A DNA stretch of 64,000 nt from Psychrobacter sp. I-STPA6b (GTDB taxonomy: Bacteria > Pseudomonadota > Gammaproteobacteria > Pseudomonadales > Moraxellaceae), in contig NZ_VEWM01000022.1 in NCBI RefSeq assembly GCF_020662265.1, positions 1 to 64,000 of the forward strand, read 5' to 3'. Position numbers and translations under genes: made by a program. The notes below the pieces were generated by a model, which saw only the letters and a list, made by a program, of their open reading frames with translations, searched no databases and was not told where the DNA came from. Below are positions 17,976 to 26,807 of the stretch, piece by piece (positions within the stretch are counted from its first letter, which is position 1; each line of letters begins with the position of its first letter).

Positions 17976-19280
17976 ATGAGTCAAGCCAACACCCCTAACG
18001 ACATTCAAGCCTATATGCAACAGGTTGGCAAACAAGCCAAAGCTGCCTCACGCCAACTCGCTGCTGTCAATACAGGCGATAAAAACAATGCCTTGCTTGC
18101 CATTTATGATGAACTGCTGTCTGCCAAAGACGATATCTTAGCGGCAAACCAAATCGACATGGACAATGGACGTAAAAATAACCTAGAGTCTGCCTTATTA
18201 GACCGCCTAGAGCTGACCGACAGCCGATTTGACGGTATGCTACAAGGGCTAAAAGACGTGGCAAACCTGCCTGACCCCATCGGTGAAGTGACTGACATGA
18301 CTTTCCGCCCATCAGGTATCCAACTGGGCAAAATGCGTGTGCCTTTGGGTGTGGTCGGTATGATTTACGAATCTCGTCCTAACGTTACCTTAGAGGCGGC
18401 ATCACTGGCATTAAAATCAGGTAATGCCATCATTTTGCGAGGTGGTTCAGAGGCGTTCGAATCCAATCAAGCCATCGCCCGTTGTATCATGCAAGGATTA
18501 CAAAAAGCAGGACTACCTGAGCATGGCGTACAAGTATTATCTACCACTGACCGTGCGGCGGTGGGTGAGCTTATCACCATGACTGACTATGTGGACGTTA
18601 TTGTGCCACGAGGCGGTAAAGGACTAATCGAACGCATTAGCCGTGATGCTCGTGTGCCAGTGATTAAGCATTTGGATGGTAACTGCCACACTTATATTGA
18701 CGCTGATGCCGACCCTGAGATTGCCATCAAGGTTAGCGTTAATGCCAAAACCCAACGCTATGGCACTTGCAACACCATGGAAACCTTATTGGTCGATACT
18801 GCCATTGCCGACAGCCTATTACCCAAAATCGCCACTGCCATTGTCGAAGCAGACAACGCCATGCAACTGCGTGTTGACACCCAAGCCAAAGCTATCTTGG
18901 CAAATGAATCTGCCTTAACTGACCATCTAAGCGATGCCACCGATGAGGACTGGGATACTGAATATCTTGCCCCAATTTTGGCAGTCAAAGTGGTATCAGG
19001 ACTTGATGAGGCGATAGAGCATATCAACACCCACGGCAGTCACCATACCGACGTTATCATCACCAATAACTACACAAAATCGCAATGCTTTTTGCGAGAA
19101 GTGGACTCTTCAAGCGTGATGATTAATGCCTCAAGTCGTTTTGCTGATGGCTTTGAGTATGGATTGGGGGCAGAAATTGGCATTTCTACTGACAAAATCC
19201 ATGCCCGAGGACCTGTCGGTTTGGAGGGCTTAACCTCTCAAAAATGGATTGTTTATGGACATGGGGAAGTGCGGGGTTAG
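17976..19280 (+). CDS. proA: Glutamate-5-semialdehyde dehydrogenase
   Basis: Gamma-glutamyl phosphate reductase (434 residues): the second step of proline synthesis, reducing gamma-glutamyl phosphate with NADPH. Family motifs include [43 protein letters not shown] and the catalytic cysteine in [15 protein letters not shown] (Cys265); the C-terminus has [25 protein letters not shown]. Length is normal. It is a single gene, with proC far away at 43.8 kb and no proB in the window. An inverted repeat follows. Confidence 0.97.
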   Translation: MSQANTPNDIQAYMQQVGKQAKAASRQLAAVNTGDKNNALLAIYDELLSAKDDILAANQIDMDNGRKNNLESALLDRLELTDSRFDGMLQGLKDVANLPDPIGEVTDMTFRPSGIQLGKMRVPLGVVGMIYESRPNVTLEAASLALKSGNAIILRGGSEAFESNQAIARCIMQGLQKAGLPEHGVQVLSTTDRAAVGELITMTDYVDVIVPRGGKGLIERISRDARVPVIKHLDGNCHTYIDADADPEIAIKVSVNAKTQRYGTCNTMETLLVDTAIADSLLPKIATAIVEADNAMQLRVDTQAKAILANESALTDHLSDATDEDWDTEYLAPILAVKVVSGLDEAIEHINTHGSHHTDVIITNNYTKSQCFLREVDSSSVMINASSRFADGFEYGLGAEIGISTDKIHARGPVGLEGLTSQKWIVYGHGEVRG

Positions 19281-19320
19281 GATAAGTTTCTATTATAGTG
19301 AAATAAGCCCAATATAGGAT

Positions 19321-19366
19321 AATAGCGTAACCTAAAAGTGTTAAAGGTTTAGTGGGTTACGCTATT
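19321..19366 (+). terminator. Putative terminator hairpin after proA
   Basis: A twelve-base stem, AATAGCGTAACC (19321-19332) with GGTTACGCTATT (19355-19366), lies 40 bases after proA. There is no strong T tract after it, so it may act only partly as a terminator. Confidence 0.5.
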
Positions 19367-19437
19367 ACTAATTACAATGACTAGTTTTGTCCTTCTCCTA
19401 AGTAGTTAAAAGAGCTTTAGGTATTTAAAAGATAACT

Positions 19438-19929
19438 ATGTATACATTTAAACAGTTACTTCCACTAATTCAAAAAAGTTATGGGCAAAAATGTTGCAGA
19501 AAACGTATAGCAGATGGACAAACTTTAATAGTCGAATATGGTAATAAAATCTATCATGGAAAAAATAATAGATTAGATTCGTTTGTTGGAGAATGGAGTT
19601 TTGGAACTTATAGTAGATTTTGGAGAATAGTAAAAAATGACAAGGTTTTACTTGGAGGAGGAAGTAGCTTTCAGGATAAGAGTATGGACTCTATGCTACA
19701 AAAGATTGATTTCGGTAGATTAAAGAAAGTTACTTTTGAAAGAAATCTTGATTTAGTACTACACCTTGATAATGAAGTTTTAATAGAATTTTTATCATTG
19801 AACCATAATGAAGAGAGTTTTCATATTTATACACCTCATAAAAAAGCCATGGTTTATTACACTGATAGAGGTTGGCTTTATGGAAAGACTGATATTCCAT
19901 GGCCAAACTCTTTAAATCTTGATTTTTAG
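19438..19929 (+). CDS. Hypothetical accessory protein, possibly immunity-like
   Basis: Protein of 163 residues, unrecognised. It is beta-strand-rich with many aromatics (WSFGTYSRFWRIVKND, VYYTDRGWLYGKTDIPW), acidic overall and without signal peptide or membrane segment. The repeated-strand pattern and the closing DRGWLYG motif look like small beta-sandwich immunity proteins of polymorphic toxin systems, but no named family is certain. It is AT-rich, first in the accessory island, with a weak ribosome binding site. Confidence 0.5.
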   Translation: MYTFKQLLPLIQKSYGQKCCRKRIADGQTLIVEYGNKIYHGKNNRLDSFVGEWSFGTYSRFWRIVKNDKVLLGGGSSFQDKSMDSMLQKIDFGRLKKVTFERNLDLVLHLDNEVLIEFLSLNHNEESFHIYTPHKKAMVYYTDRGWLYGKTDIPWPNSLNLDF

Positions 19930-20288
19930 GTTTTCAAATTTTTTAGATTGAAAATTATAATCCGATATCTTAGTTGATGAAATAATACCAATATGGTTAT
20001 GATTTCTGAGGTACTTATTTTGTATCATTTTAACCGTTTGCATCCATTTATATTCATTTTTTAAAGTTTGTTTAGGTTGGCTGATAGTAGTTGTTTATGT
20101 AGTAATATAATTCAGTTAGGTTATCCATATTTTATTCATATTTTGACCTGCTAATTATTCGGGATTCTCAGCCTGTCATTTTGGAGCTTTTTATGTGTTC
20201 TGGGGTGCTTATTCTAAATTCAGGTTATATAAAGAAAAGCTATTTATTTACAGAGGGCTAGTGTCTACTAGCCTTTTTTGGGTTTTAT
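19930..20288. other. 359-base intergenic stretch in the accessory island
   Basis: No confident gene. A 22-codon frame (20192-20260; stop TAG at 20258-20260) with GGAG upstream ends inside the terminator hairpin at 20256-20279. It could be a leader peptide or chance. The remainder is AT-rich without recognisable structure. Confidence 0.35.
20256..20279 (+). terminator. Strong terminator/attenuator hairpin
   Basis: GGCTAGT (20256-20262), a four-base loop, ACTAGCC (20267-20273), then TTTTTT (20274-20279). It sits only nine bases before the ATG at 20289, so it separates or regulates that gene rather than ending the 19438 gene 330 bases upstream. Confidence 0.75.
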
Positions 20289-20567
20289 ATGATTTTAAAA
20301 AATAAACAGCTTCTAAAAATTGCAGAAAAAAATCTAACTGGCATGCTGAGAAATCATAGTTATCAGGACTTAGATTTACCCTGTGAGGTGTCTCAATTAG
20401 ATAAAAGTGATTGGCAGATACAATATCATATCAATACAGAATATTATGAGATGCCAGTCCATATTTTATCAGTAAGTTTTTTAAGCCAAAAAAATATCAT
20501 TGCATCATACAAGCTGTATTTAGATAACAGCCTAAATTGTATTGATGAGTTTTTCGTGACTTACTAA
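20289..20567 (+). CDS. Small hypothetical protein in accessory island
   Basis: Protein of 92 residues with an N-terminal helix and several predicted strands (WQIQYHINTEYYEMPVHILSVSF). No signal peptide, membrane helix or known motif. It is AT-rich. The compact beta-rich form would suit an immunity protein, but that is inferred only from the surroundings. The start directly follows a terminator-like hairpin and has no good ribosome binding site. Confidence 0.45.
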   Translation: MILKNKQLLKIAEKNLTGMLRNHSYQDLDLPCEVSQLDKSDWQIQYHINTEYYEMPVHILSVSFLSQKNIIASYKLYLDNSLNCIDEFFVTY

Positions 20568-20746
20568 TAGCATATAAAATGGAGATATTAGAAAATTCAA
20601 AAATACCCAAATGAAATAAGAAATCTAGTACTTACTCAATGGCGTTAAACAGTACAGCTAGGGCGGGTTAGCAATCGCACAACCTTAAAGCTGAAGTTTG
20701 ATATATTATGCAGTCTCTAATGATGCTCTAAGGATAATAATTTATC

Positions 20747-20809
20747 CTATTTGAGTATGGCATGGAGCAGTTTATGAATATACCTTTACCCAAGCTAGAA
20801 GGTAGATAA
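20747..20809 (+). pseudogene. 3' end remnant of an immunity-like gene
   Basis: Only the last 20 codons remain (ending EYGMEQFMNIPLPKLEGR). They match the C-terminus of the intact gene at 21818-22264 (EYGMEQFMTLPLLELKDR) in both protein and DNA. No start or upstream coding part is seen. The remnant shows that a second copy of this gene once stood here and was mostly deleted. Confidence 0.8.
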
Positions 20810-20810
20810 T

Positions 20811-20975
20811 ATGAAATTATGGATGAGTGCAGAGTACAGTGGTGATATTGGTCATGAAATGAGAACCGCAAGGAATTTTGTAGAAGATGAAATCAACTCA
20901 ATAATTGATGGAAAAAACTATGATATTGATTTAAAAGGTTGGGATTGTATAGCGATATACCTCTTACAAAAGTAG
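20811..20975 (+). pseudogene. Truncated Imm44-like immunity gene
   Basis: A 54-codon frame beginning MKLWMSAEYSGDIG, with HEMRTARNFVEDEIN following. This resembles the N-terminus of the Imm44 immunity family as I know it (MKLW-S-E...., then a helix with R-ARN-VE-EIN). Intact members are about twice as long; here the frame stops at TAG after IYLLQK and transposase-remnant DNA follows. It starts one base after the stop of the preceding remnant, so the two were once a tightly spaced pair. The Imm44 identification is from memory of the family pattern. Confidence 0.6.
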
Positions 20976-20993
20976 CGTAGGGATTTAAAATAA

Positions 20994-21242
20994 CAAGCCT
21001 ACTTCTATCAGATAGGAAAACATGCTTTTACATCTTTTAAAAAACCTTGTGATGGTCAGTTATTAGACTTATGTAAGCACGCTAATCAATATTTTGCTAA
21101 GTTTCGTATTACGGTTGAACATAAAATTGGTTTAATTAAGCTGTTCAAGATTGTTGCTAATAGGTATCGGAATCGCTGTCAGCATTATGACCTCAGAATG
21201 AAGCTATTTGCTGATTTTATTAATTTTGAAATCTCTCTATGA
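20994..21242 (+). pseudogene. IS5-type (DDE_Tnp_4-like) transposase C-terminal remnant
   Basis: The open frame encodes QAYFYQIGKHAFTSFKKP, then FAKFRITVEHKIGLIKLFKIV and ANRYRNRCQHYDLRMKLFADFINFEI. It has the characteristic C-terminal layout of this transposase group (R-x-x-V-E-H-x-I-G-x-x-K-x-F-K-I ... Y-R-N-R ... I-x-N-F-E). No start codon or N-terminal half is present, so it is dead. It directly follows the truncated Imm44-like gene and probably caused the truncation. Confidence 0.75.
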
Positions 21243-21295
21243 TTTTTGCAAGAGGTCTAGTATAGTAGATTTTTTAAAAGCAAAAGTCTCTATAT

Positions 21296-21682
21296 ATGCA
21301 AAGTGTTTTTTCACTAATTGTTTATTATATTTTATTATGCTGTATATCAGTAATGCTAATTAACAGTTGCTGTCCAATGAGGCGATGTACGTATTTTTAT
21401 GCAATAGAGTATGCTTGGTTGGTTTTATTGTGTATTCCATTTATTTACCAAAATATCTTTCTTCATAAGAAAATTACCAAATTAATTGTGTTTCTTATTA
21501 TTTTAATGAGTGTGTGTTTATATGGAATACTTTCATCAATAGCTTTTTTATTTTTAGGAATAATTTTTTTCTATAAAGTAAGTTCAAAGTTGGATTATTT
21601 TTTCTATTTCATCACTGCTTCTCTTTTGAGTGTATTTGCTTATGTTTTTTATATATTTTACATCAAAGGTGTTTTTGTTTAA
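21296..21682 (+). CDS. Small membrane protein in accessory island
   Basis: Protein of 128 residues, mostly hydrophobic, with about four predicted helices (residues 4-24, 38-53, 60-90 and 98-123). Cysteine-rich early part (CC twice) and many Phe/Tyr. No recognised family. Membrane proteins like this sometimes protect against pore-forming toxins, and the surroundings would allow it, but there is no direct evidence. The ribosome binding site is weak, so the start is uncertain. Confidence 0.45.
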   Translation: MQSVFSLIVYYILLCCISVMLINSCCPMRRCTYFYAIEYAWLVLLCIPFIYQNIFLHKKITKLIVFLIILMSVCLYGILSSIAFLFLGIIFFYKVSSKLDYFFYFITASLLSVFAYVFYIFYIKGVFV

Positions 21683-21817
21683 TATTGCTAATAACTCACC
21701 AAGTTAACTGCTTAATGTGGTGGTCATGTATTTGTTAACCTGCCTTATGAATGCTATATATCACCCTATATACAAAATAACATCAATAATTGATGAATAA
21801 TGGAGTGAGATAAGCCA

Positions 21818-22264
21818 ATGTATATGATTCAATTTGGTGCTCAATGTGGTAGTTCCCAAGCTGGCAAAGCAATAGCTCATTACCATGTTCTTCTCAATAG
21901 AATATTCTATCAAAAGCAAGATAGTAGTGATTATTTTAAGACCTTACTGTTTTTATCGATAGTATTGCGAGTCAGTGGCAAACATAGAGATTTTGGCTCT
22001 GAAGGGGCGGAGTTTCTACAAAAATCGGATAGTCGAAATGTTTATACCATTGACTTTGCCATACCTGAAGAGCGTTGGCAAAACAAAACCGATACACAGT
22101 TACGTACATATATTGCTGAGGGCGTTAGAACCTGCTATCAGATGCTAAAAGAGAAAGTTATGACTCTTGATGAAGTAATTGATGAAGACAAACTAGACCA
22201 TGATTTTGAATATGGTATGGAGCAGTTTATGACCTTACCTTTGCTCGAACTGAAAGATAGGTAA
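21818..22264 (+). CDS. Immunity-like protein, intact copy
   Basis: Protein of 148 residues, intact homologue of the remnant at 20747-20809. The central region (FLSIVLRVSGKHRDFGSEGAEFL...YTIDFAIPEERW) and the helical C-terminus look like a conserved family associated with polymorphic toxin immunity loci; I cannot name it with confidence. GGAGTGAGA lies upstream of the ATG. It is followed after 16 bases by the 22281 gene, so the two are probably cotranscribed. No toxin is adjacent. Confidence 0.6.
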   Translation: MYMIQFGAQCGSSQAGKAIAHYHVLLNRIFYQKQDSSDYFKTLLFLSIVLRVSGKHRDFGSEGAEFLQKSDSRNVYTIDFAIPEERWQNKTDTQLRTYIAEGVRTCYQMLKEKVMTLDEVIDEDKLDHDFEYGMEQFMTLPLLELKDR

Positions 22265-22280
22265 TGATGAGGATTAAACA

Positions 22281-22853
22281 ATGACTAAAGCAGAGCTATA
22301 CAACATTCTAATAGATAACGGTTGGACGATACGCAAAGGCATTGATGACTGTGCTTATAAGCAATTATCTGACCGACAAATACAACTCATACCTAATATT
22401 AAAAAATTGATAGATAAATATAAGATTATTATGATACCAGGTGTGAGTACCAAAGAATTTAGTAAAATAGCTGAATATATACGCCACAATAAAAAGTCAA
22501 GAAGAATCGTACATTCTTGTATAATTAATAGTATTTTTGATGGAGGGATAGAACAAGGTATTGACGTCAAAGTACCGACAAGACAAATTGTCGAAGACTA
22601 TCTACAAAAAATCGAAACATGGGCACAACAGCAGGATATAGAAGCGGGGTTACAGAAATACCGTGAGTTGCCAACCGATTCCAAAGGAACTTACCCTGTT
22701 TATCACTTAGCATCATTAGCTATAGCAGGACAGACCACACAACTAGCCGAGTATCTTGAAAACTTTAAGCAAGGTAATCGAATGGGCTTTGTACCCTATA
22801 TCAAACAAGACTATATTGAACGGGCATTAGAAGAAGCTAAAAAGCATCAATAA
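22281..22853 (+). CDS. Hypothetical helical protein (DUF6990-like), partner of the 21818 gene
   Basis: Protein of 190 residues. The N-terminus (LYNILIDNGWTIRKG) and C-terminus (LPTDSKGTYPVYHLASLAIAGQTTQLAEYLENF.QGNRMGFVPYI, with DYIERAL) resemble, from memory, the DUF6990 group often seen in toxin-immunity neighbourhoods; this is a tentative match. GAGGA precedes the ATG, and the gene starts 16 bases after the previous stop. No membrane segment or signal peptide. Function unknown; an immunity or accessory role is inferred from context. Confidence 0.5.
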   Translation: MTKAELYNILIDNGWTIRKGIDDCAYKQLSDRQIQLIPNIKKLIDKYKIIMIPGVSTKEFSKIAEYIRHNKKSRRIVHSCIINSIFDGGIEQGIDVKVPTRQIVEDYLQKIETWAQQQDIEAGLQKYRELPTDSKGTYPVYHLASLAIAGQTTQLAEYLENFKQGNRMGFVPYIKQDYIERALEEAKKHQ

Positions 22854-22870
22854 TCATCTTAAAAATAAAA

Positions 22871-22904
22871 GGCAATGATACAAATCATGTATCATTGCCT
22901 TTTT
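22871..22904. terminator. Bidirectional terminator
   Basis: The stem GGCAATGATAC (22871-22881) pairs with GTATCATTGCC (22889-22899), followed by TTTTT and preceded by AAAA. It separates the plus-strand island from the convergent M61 peptidase gene. Confidence 0.9.
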
Positions 22905-22940
22905 ACGCTTAGCTATTTTTTTACTTTTACCTAATCGCTT

Positions 22941-24899
22941 TTACCTAATATAGTTAAGCCACGTCTGCCAACCATCTTTTTGTAAGCTCAAAGTCACCTT
23001 ATCTAAGCTAGGATTGGCGGTTTGTCCTGACTCAGTTTTGGCAGGCACATTTAAGGTTAAAAGCTCATCTCGGCGAAAGGCATGGCAAGTGATATTGCCA
23101 TCTTCATTGCCAGTTTCCAAGTTAGCTTGTTGACGCTCGGCAACCCGTTGTAGTTGTTTTTTATTGGCTTTTAGCCCATCAATGGCAATGATGACATCAT
23201 TTGCTGATAGCCCTGCTTGACTTGCAACACTGTCACGTAAGACTCGGGCAACTTTTAACCCCATTGCCGTTTCTTCAACTCGAATGCCCCACGGCAGTTG
23301 ATTTGTTTCATCATCTGTTTTGTCATGATTTAGACTCACACCATTATTTTGCAATAATCGCTGTAAGGGCAGTTCACTGACACCATTAATATAATGCTCA
23401 ACAAAATAACGCCAGTCGGCAGGGTCAATAAATTGATGAATCACCTCCGCAAGATTGCTATCTGTCATACCAATACGGCGGTTATCTTGCTGTTTGGCTT
23501 GCGTATAAAAGGCTTTGACCACATCAAATAAGCGATATTTACCCTCGCTTAGCTCAAGTAAGGTCAAGTCCAGACATAAGGCAACCAATGCCCCTTTGTT
23601 ATAGTAGCTAATACCTGCATTGCCTGTATTTTCATCGCTACGGTAGAGTTTTATCCATGCGTCAAAACTTGAGTCCGCCACACTTTGTTGGGTACGTCCA
23701 TGCGTTTGTTGATAGCGGTTGATTTGCCCTGCCAGCAGTTTTAGATAACTATCAGGGCTGATAACACCTGAGGCTTGTAGCATAAAATCATCAATATATG
23801 AGGTAAAGCCTTCAAATACCCATAGCAAAGGCGTGTAAGCCTCAGCCCGTAAATCCACTTCCATCATCACATCAGGGCGCACGGTTTTTACCCACCACGC
23901 ATGAAAATATTCGTGACTACATAAGCCCAAAAAGCGTTGGTAGTTCTCGGATGGCTCGCTTGGCTCATTGGTTTTGGGCAAATCATCTCGGGGGGTAATC
24001 AGGCTAGTGGAGTTGATATGCTCAAGCCCGCCGTAGTCATTGCCACTGGCATAAGTCAAAAAGGTATAATCACTAAATGGTGCGTCACCAAGCCAGTTAA
24101 GATAGCTTTGGCAAATTTTGGTGACATCGGTTTGCAGTCGCCCTAAGTCGGCATGGTGTGTGCCTGAGATAAAAAAGCGGTGCGGTAAGGTGCTTTGCTG
24201 ATTGTCATTGATGATAAAGTGAAACTCATCTTGTTTGGCGATTTCAAAAGGATAATCAATCAAATGCTCATAGCTATCCGCTTGTAGATGATAGTGCTGT
24301 TGGTCATTGTTACTAGAATCAGAGCTTTGCAGGTGGGTATAAGGTAAGCCACAAGCAAATTTGATATCATTTTTATTAATATCACTGTCTTGGCTATCAT
24401 CAGACTGATTAATATTAAATTGATAAAAGCTCTTGGGTACGCTTAAAGTGACATTAACCGCTTGTTGTTCTTGCCCTTCAATGGCAAGTGCCAATGAGGT
24501 AAAGTTACCAAACAGGCGAAACTGGTCAACATAAGCGGTACGCACCGACAAATCATAGCTGTACACTTCATAATGCACACTGACACTATCACCTGCTTGT
24601 ACGTTGGTGAGTAGCCATTCATTTTTGCTGATTTTGGGGGCAAGGTGGGTGGATATTTCGGTTTTGTCAGAATCAGTATTAAAGTTATGATAATGCACCG
24701 CAGTGATATGACGAGAGAACTCACGCATCAGATAGCTACCGGGAATCCATGAGGGTAGCCACAATACTGGACTGTCAGTATCCGCAATAAAGGTGAGGGT
24801 GACATCAACCAAATGCTGAGTAAATCGCTCAAAGCTGATTTGGTAGTGGGGAGTTTGGTTGGCTGTTGCTTGGGGATTATGGGAGGTTTGTTGTGTCAT
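22941..24899 (-). CDS. M61-family metallopeptidase with PDZ domain
   Basis: Protein of 652 residues in the M61 (glycyl aminopeptidase) family. The zinc motif is HEYFH (H329, E330, H333), with the glutamate ligand E363 in LWVFEGFTSYIDDFML, typical of gluzincins. The N-terminal beta domain includes WLPSWIPGSYLMREFSRH, a strong family marker. A PDZ domain follows near 545-600 (GLKVARVLRDSVASQAGLSANDVIIAIDG). No clear signal peptide is visible. Family members cleave small peptides, favouring N-terminal glycine or alanine. Single gene. Confidence 0.93.
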   Translation of the reverse strand: MTQQTSHNPQATANQTPHYQISFERFTQHLVDVTLTFIADTDSPVLWLPSWIPGSYLMREFSRHITAVHYHNFNTDSDKTEISTHLAPKISKNEWLLTNVQAGDSVSVHYEVYSYDLSVRTAYVDQFRLFGNFTSLALAIEGQEQQAVNVTLSVPKSFYQFNINQSDDSQDSDINKNDIKFACGLPYTHLQSSDSSNNDQQHYHLQADSYEHLIDYPFEIAKQDEFHFIINDNQQSTLPHRFFISGTHHADLGRLQTDVTKICQSYLNWLGDAPFSDYTFLTYASGNDYGGLEHINSTSLITPRDDLPKTNEPSEPSENYQRFLGLCSHEYFHAWWVKTVRPDVMMEVDLRAEAYTPLLWVFEGFTSYIDDFMLQASGVISPDSYLKLLAGQINRYQQTHGRTQQSVADSSFDAWIKLYRSDENTGNAGISYYNKGALVALCLDLTLLELSEGKYRLFDVVKAFYTQAKQQDNRRIGMTDSNLAEVIHQFIDPADWRYFVEHYINGVSELPLQRLLQNNGVSLNHDKTDDETNQLPWGIRVEETAMGLKVARVLRDSVASQAGLSANDVIIAIDGLKANKKQLQRVAERQQANLETGNEDGNITCHAFRRDELLTLNVPAKTESGQTANPSLDKVTLSLQKDGWQTWLNYIR

Positions 24900-25253
24900 A
24901 GCTCATTATCTTAAGTTTGTATGGATACTGGTAATTTTAGAAACTAAAAGTGTGTCTTTTATCAATTCTAGTAGATTTATTGCTAATTTTTTAGTGTTTT
25001 TTCTTGAAACTCATCATAATCATCACAATTAATAGCAGTAATTAGGATAGATTGCTGTATGATATATATGATATTAGGTATCTGAAGATACCCTATCTTA
25101 TTCATGCTTACCTGCCATAAAAATAATGACATGGATTCAATGAAATTAGATGGATTCGACGGTTTTTTTTATTATGCAAGTTTAGTATGCTGTAGCTGTA
25201 TATCAGCACATTCTTAATTTTATCTGAACTTTTTCTCTAAACTAGGATTTTTT
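24900..25253. other. Divergent intergenic region, M61 gene and slyD
   Basis: 354 AT-rich bases between divergent genes. Promoters for both should lie here. I see no RNA gene, repeat family member or operator. Confidence 0.4.
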
Positions 25254-25736
25254 ATGACGACTATTACAAAAGATACTGCGGTATTATTTAATTATACATT
25301 AACTGATGAGGACGGTAACGTTCTTGACCAGTCACAAGGTGAGCCATTAGCGTATTTGCATGGTCATAACAACATTATTCCAGGTCTTGAAGCACAGCTT
25401 GAAGGTAAGTCTGCTGGTGAAAAGCTAAAAGCTGTTGTAGAGCCTGCACAAGCTTATGGTGAGTATCAAGAGCAAGCAGTACAAGAAGTACCTCGTGAAA
25501 ACTTCCAAGGTGTTGAAGATATTCAGCCGGGTATGCAGTTTCAATCACAAGCAGGCGGTCAGGTGATGTTAGTGACAGTTAAAGATGTTCAAGATGATGT
25601 TGTCATCGTTGATGCAAACCATCCACTAGCTGGTAAAACCTTGACTTTTGATGTTGAGATTGTCGAAGTACGTGCAGCTACTGAAGACGAGCTAAGCCAT
25701 GGTCATATCCACGGTGCAGGTGGTGTTCAACACTAA
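25254..25736 (+). CDS. slyD: SlyD-type FKBP peptidyl-prolyl isomerase
   Basis: Cytoplasmic prolyl isomerase/chaperone (160 residues). FKBP-half motifs GEPLAYLHGHNNIIPGLE and EGKSAGEKLKAVVEPAQAYGEY enclose the insert-in-flap domain (residues about 70-125), followed by DANHPLAGKTLTFDVEIVEVR, all diagnostic for SlyD. The C-terminal tail is short with only a few histidines (HGHIHGAGGVQH), unlike the long His/Cys-rich metal-binding tail of E. coli SlyD, so nickel storage is probably weak. AGGA upstream of ATG. Single gene with its own terminator. Confidence 0.93.
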   Translation: MTTITKDTAVLFNYTLTDEDGNVLDQSQGEPLAYLHGHNNIIPGLEAQLEGKSAGEKLKAVVEPAQAYGEYQEQAVQEVPRENFQGVEDIQPGMQFQSQAGGQVMLVTVKDVQDDVVIVDANHPLAGKTLTFDVEIVEVRAATEDELSHGHIHGAGGVQH

Positions 25737-25833
25737 TCCTTGATTAGTACCCTGTTTTATGTTTGTTATATAATGACTATACAGTAGCATATATCAGGTA
25801 CTTAATTCGTTGCCTAGAATTAGTTACATCAGA

Positions 25834-25859
25834 AAAGTCAGCATATTGCTGGCTTTTTT
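25834..25859 (+). terminator. Terminator after slyD
   Basis: AAAGTCAGC (25834-25842), loop ATATT, GCTGGCTTT (25848-25856) with one G-T pair, then T residues. Confidence 0.75.
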
Positions 25860-25994
25860 AGTATATATACACTGTATGATGGGTAAATTCAGTGATACTA
25901 AAATGAGAGACTATCGTTGCCATAAATATATTCCATATTTCAAATAGTCCTATTTTATGAGACAATACAGTGTTTTTACCTTCTTTTTTAGCCA

Positions 25995-26807
25995 ATGGAA
26001 TCCGTCTACCCCATGCTTGATACCTCACATACTTTAGCCAAACGTCCTGTTGCTCTTGACTTACAAAACATTCATAAAAGCTACGGCTCACTTGAAGTGC
26101 TAAAAGGGGTTTCATTGACAGCATATGATGGTGACGTAATTTCAATTTTGGGGTCTTCCGGCTCTGGAAAATCTACTTTGTTGCGTTGTATCAATTTGCT
26201 AGAGCATCCAACACAAGGGGCAATTACGGTAGGTAATGAGTCTTTACAACTAGTTGCTGATAAGTCAGGAGAGTTAAGGGCTGCTAATAAGCGCCAACTT
26301 GAGCAGTTGCGTGCTAAGGTCGGTTTTGTATTCCAAAACTTTAACCTATGGCCACACATGACTATTTTAAAAAATATCATTGAAGGACCAACACAAGTTT
26401 TAAAAATCAGTAAAGACCAAGCCATTAGTGATGCTGAAAAACTATTGGATAAAGTCGGGCTACTTGATAAAAAAGATGCGTATCCTGCTAACTTGTCAGG
26501 TGGTCAACGTCAGCGTGTTGCCATTGCCCGTGCTTTAGCGATGCGTCCGCAAGTGCTTTTATTTGATGAGCCGACCTCTGCACTTGACCCTGAGCTGGTC
26601 AATGAAGTATTGGCAGTAATGCGAGAGCTTGCCGAAGAAGGGCGTACCATGCTTATTGTTACCCATGAGATGCGCTTTGCTCGAGAAGTCTCCAGCCAAG
26701 TGGTGTTTTTACATCAAGGGCGGATTGAGGAAATAGGCACTCCTGAGCAAGTATTTGATAACCCAACGTCACAACGGGTACGCGACTTTATGTCGTCACA
26801 TCAGTAG
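25995..26807 (+). CDS. Polar amino-acid ABC transporter ATP-binding subunit
   Basis: HisP/GlnQ-type ATPase (270 residues from this ATG; a second ATG at 26013 gives 264, and no ribosome binding site decides). Walker [10 protein letters not shown] (53-61), Q-loop [11 protein letters not shown], signature LSGGQRQR, Walker [15 protein letters not shown] and switch histidine in VTHEM. It should energise the importer whose binding proteins (27252, 28189) and permeases (29447, 30202) follow on the same strand. A terminator lies between this gene and the first binding protein, so the set probably has several promoters. Confidence 0.9.
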   Translation: MESVYPMLDTSHTLAKRPVALDLQNIHKSYGSLEVLKGVSLTAYDGDVISILGSSGSGKSTLLRCINLLEHPTQGAITVGNESLQLVADKSGELRAANKRQLEQLRAKVGFVFQNFNLWPHMTILKNIIEGPTQVLKISKDQAISDAEKLLDKVGLLDKKDAYPANLSGGQRQRVAIARALAMRPQVLLFDEPTSALDPELVNEVLAVMRELAEEGRTMLIVTHEMRFAREVSSQVVFLHQGRIEEIGTPEQVFDNPTSQRVRDFMSSHQ

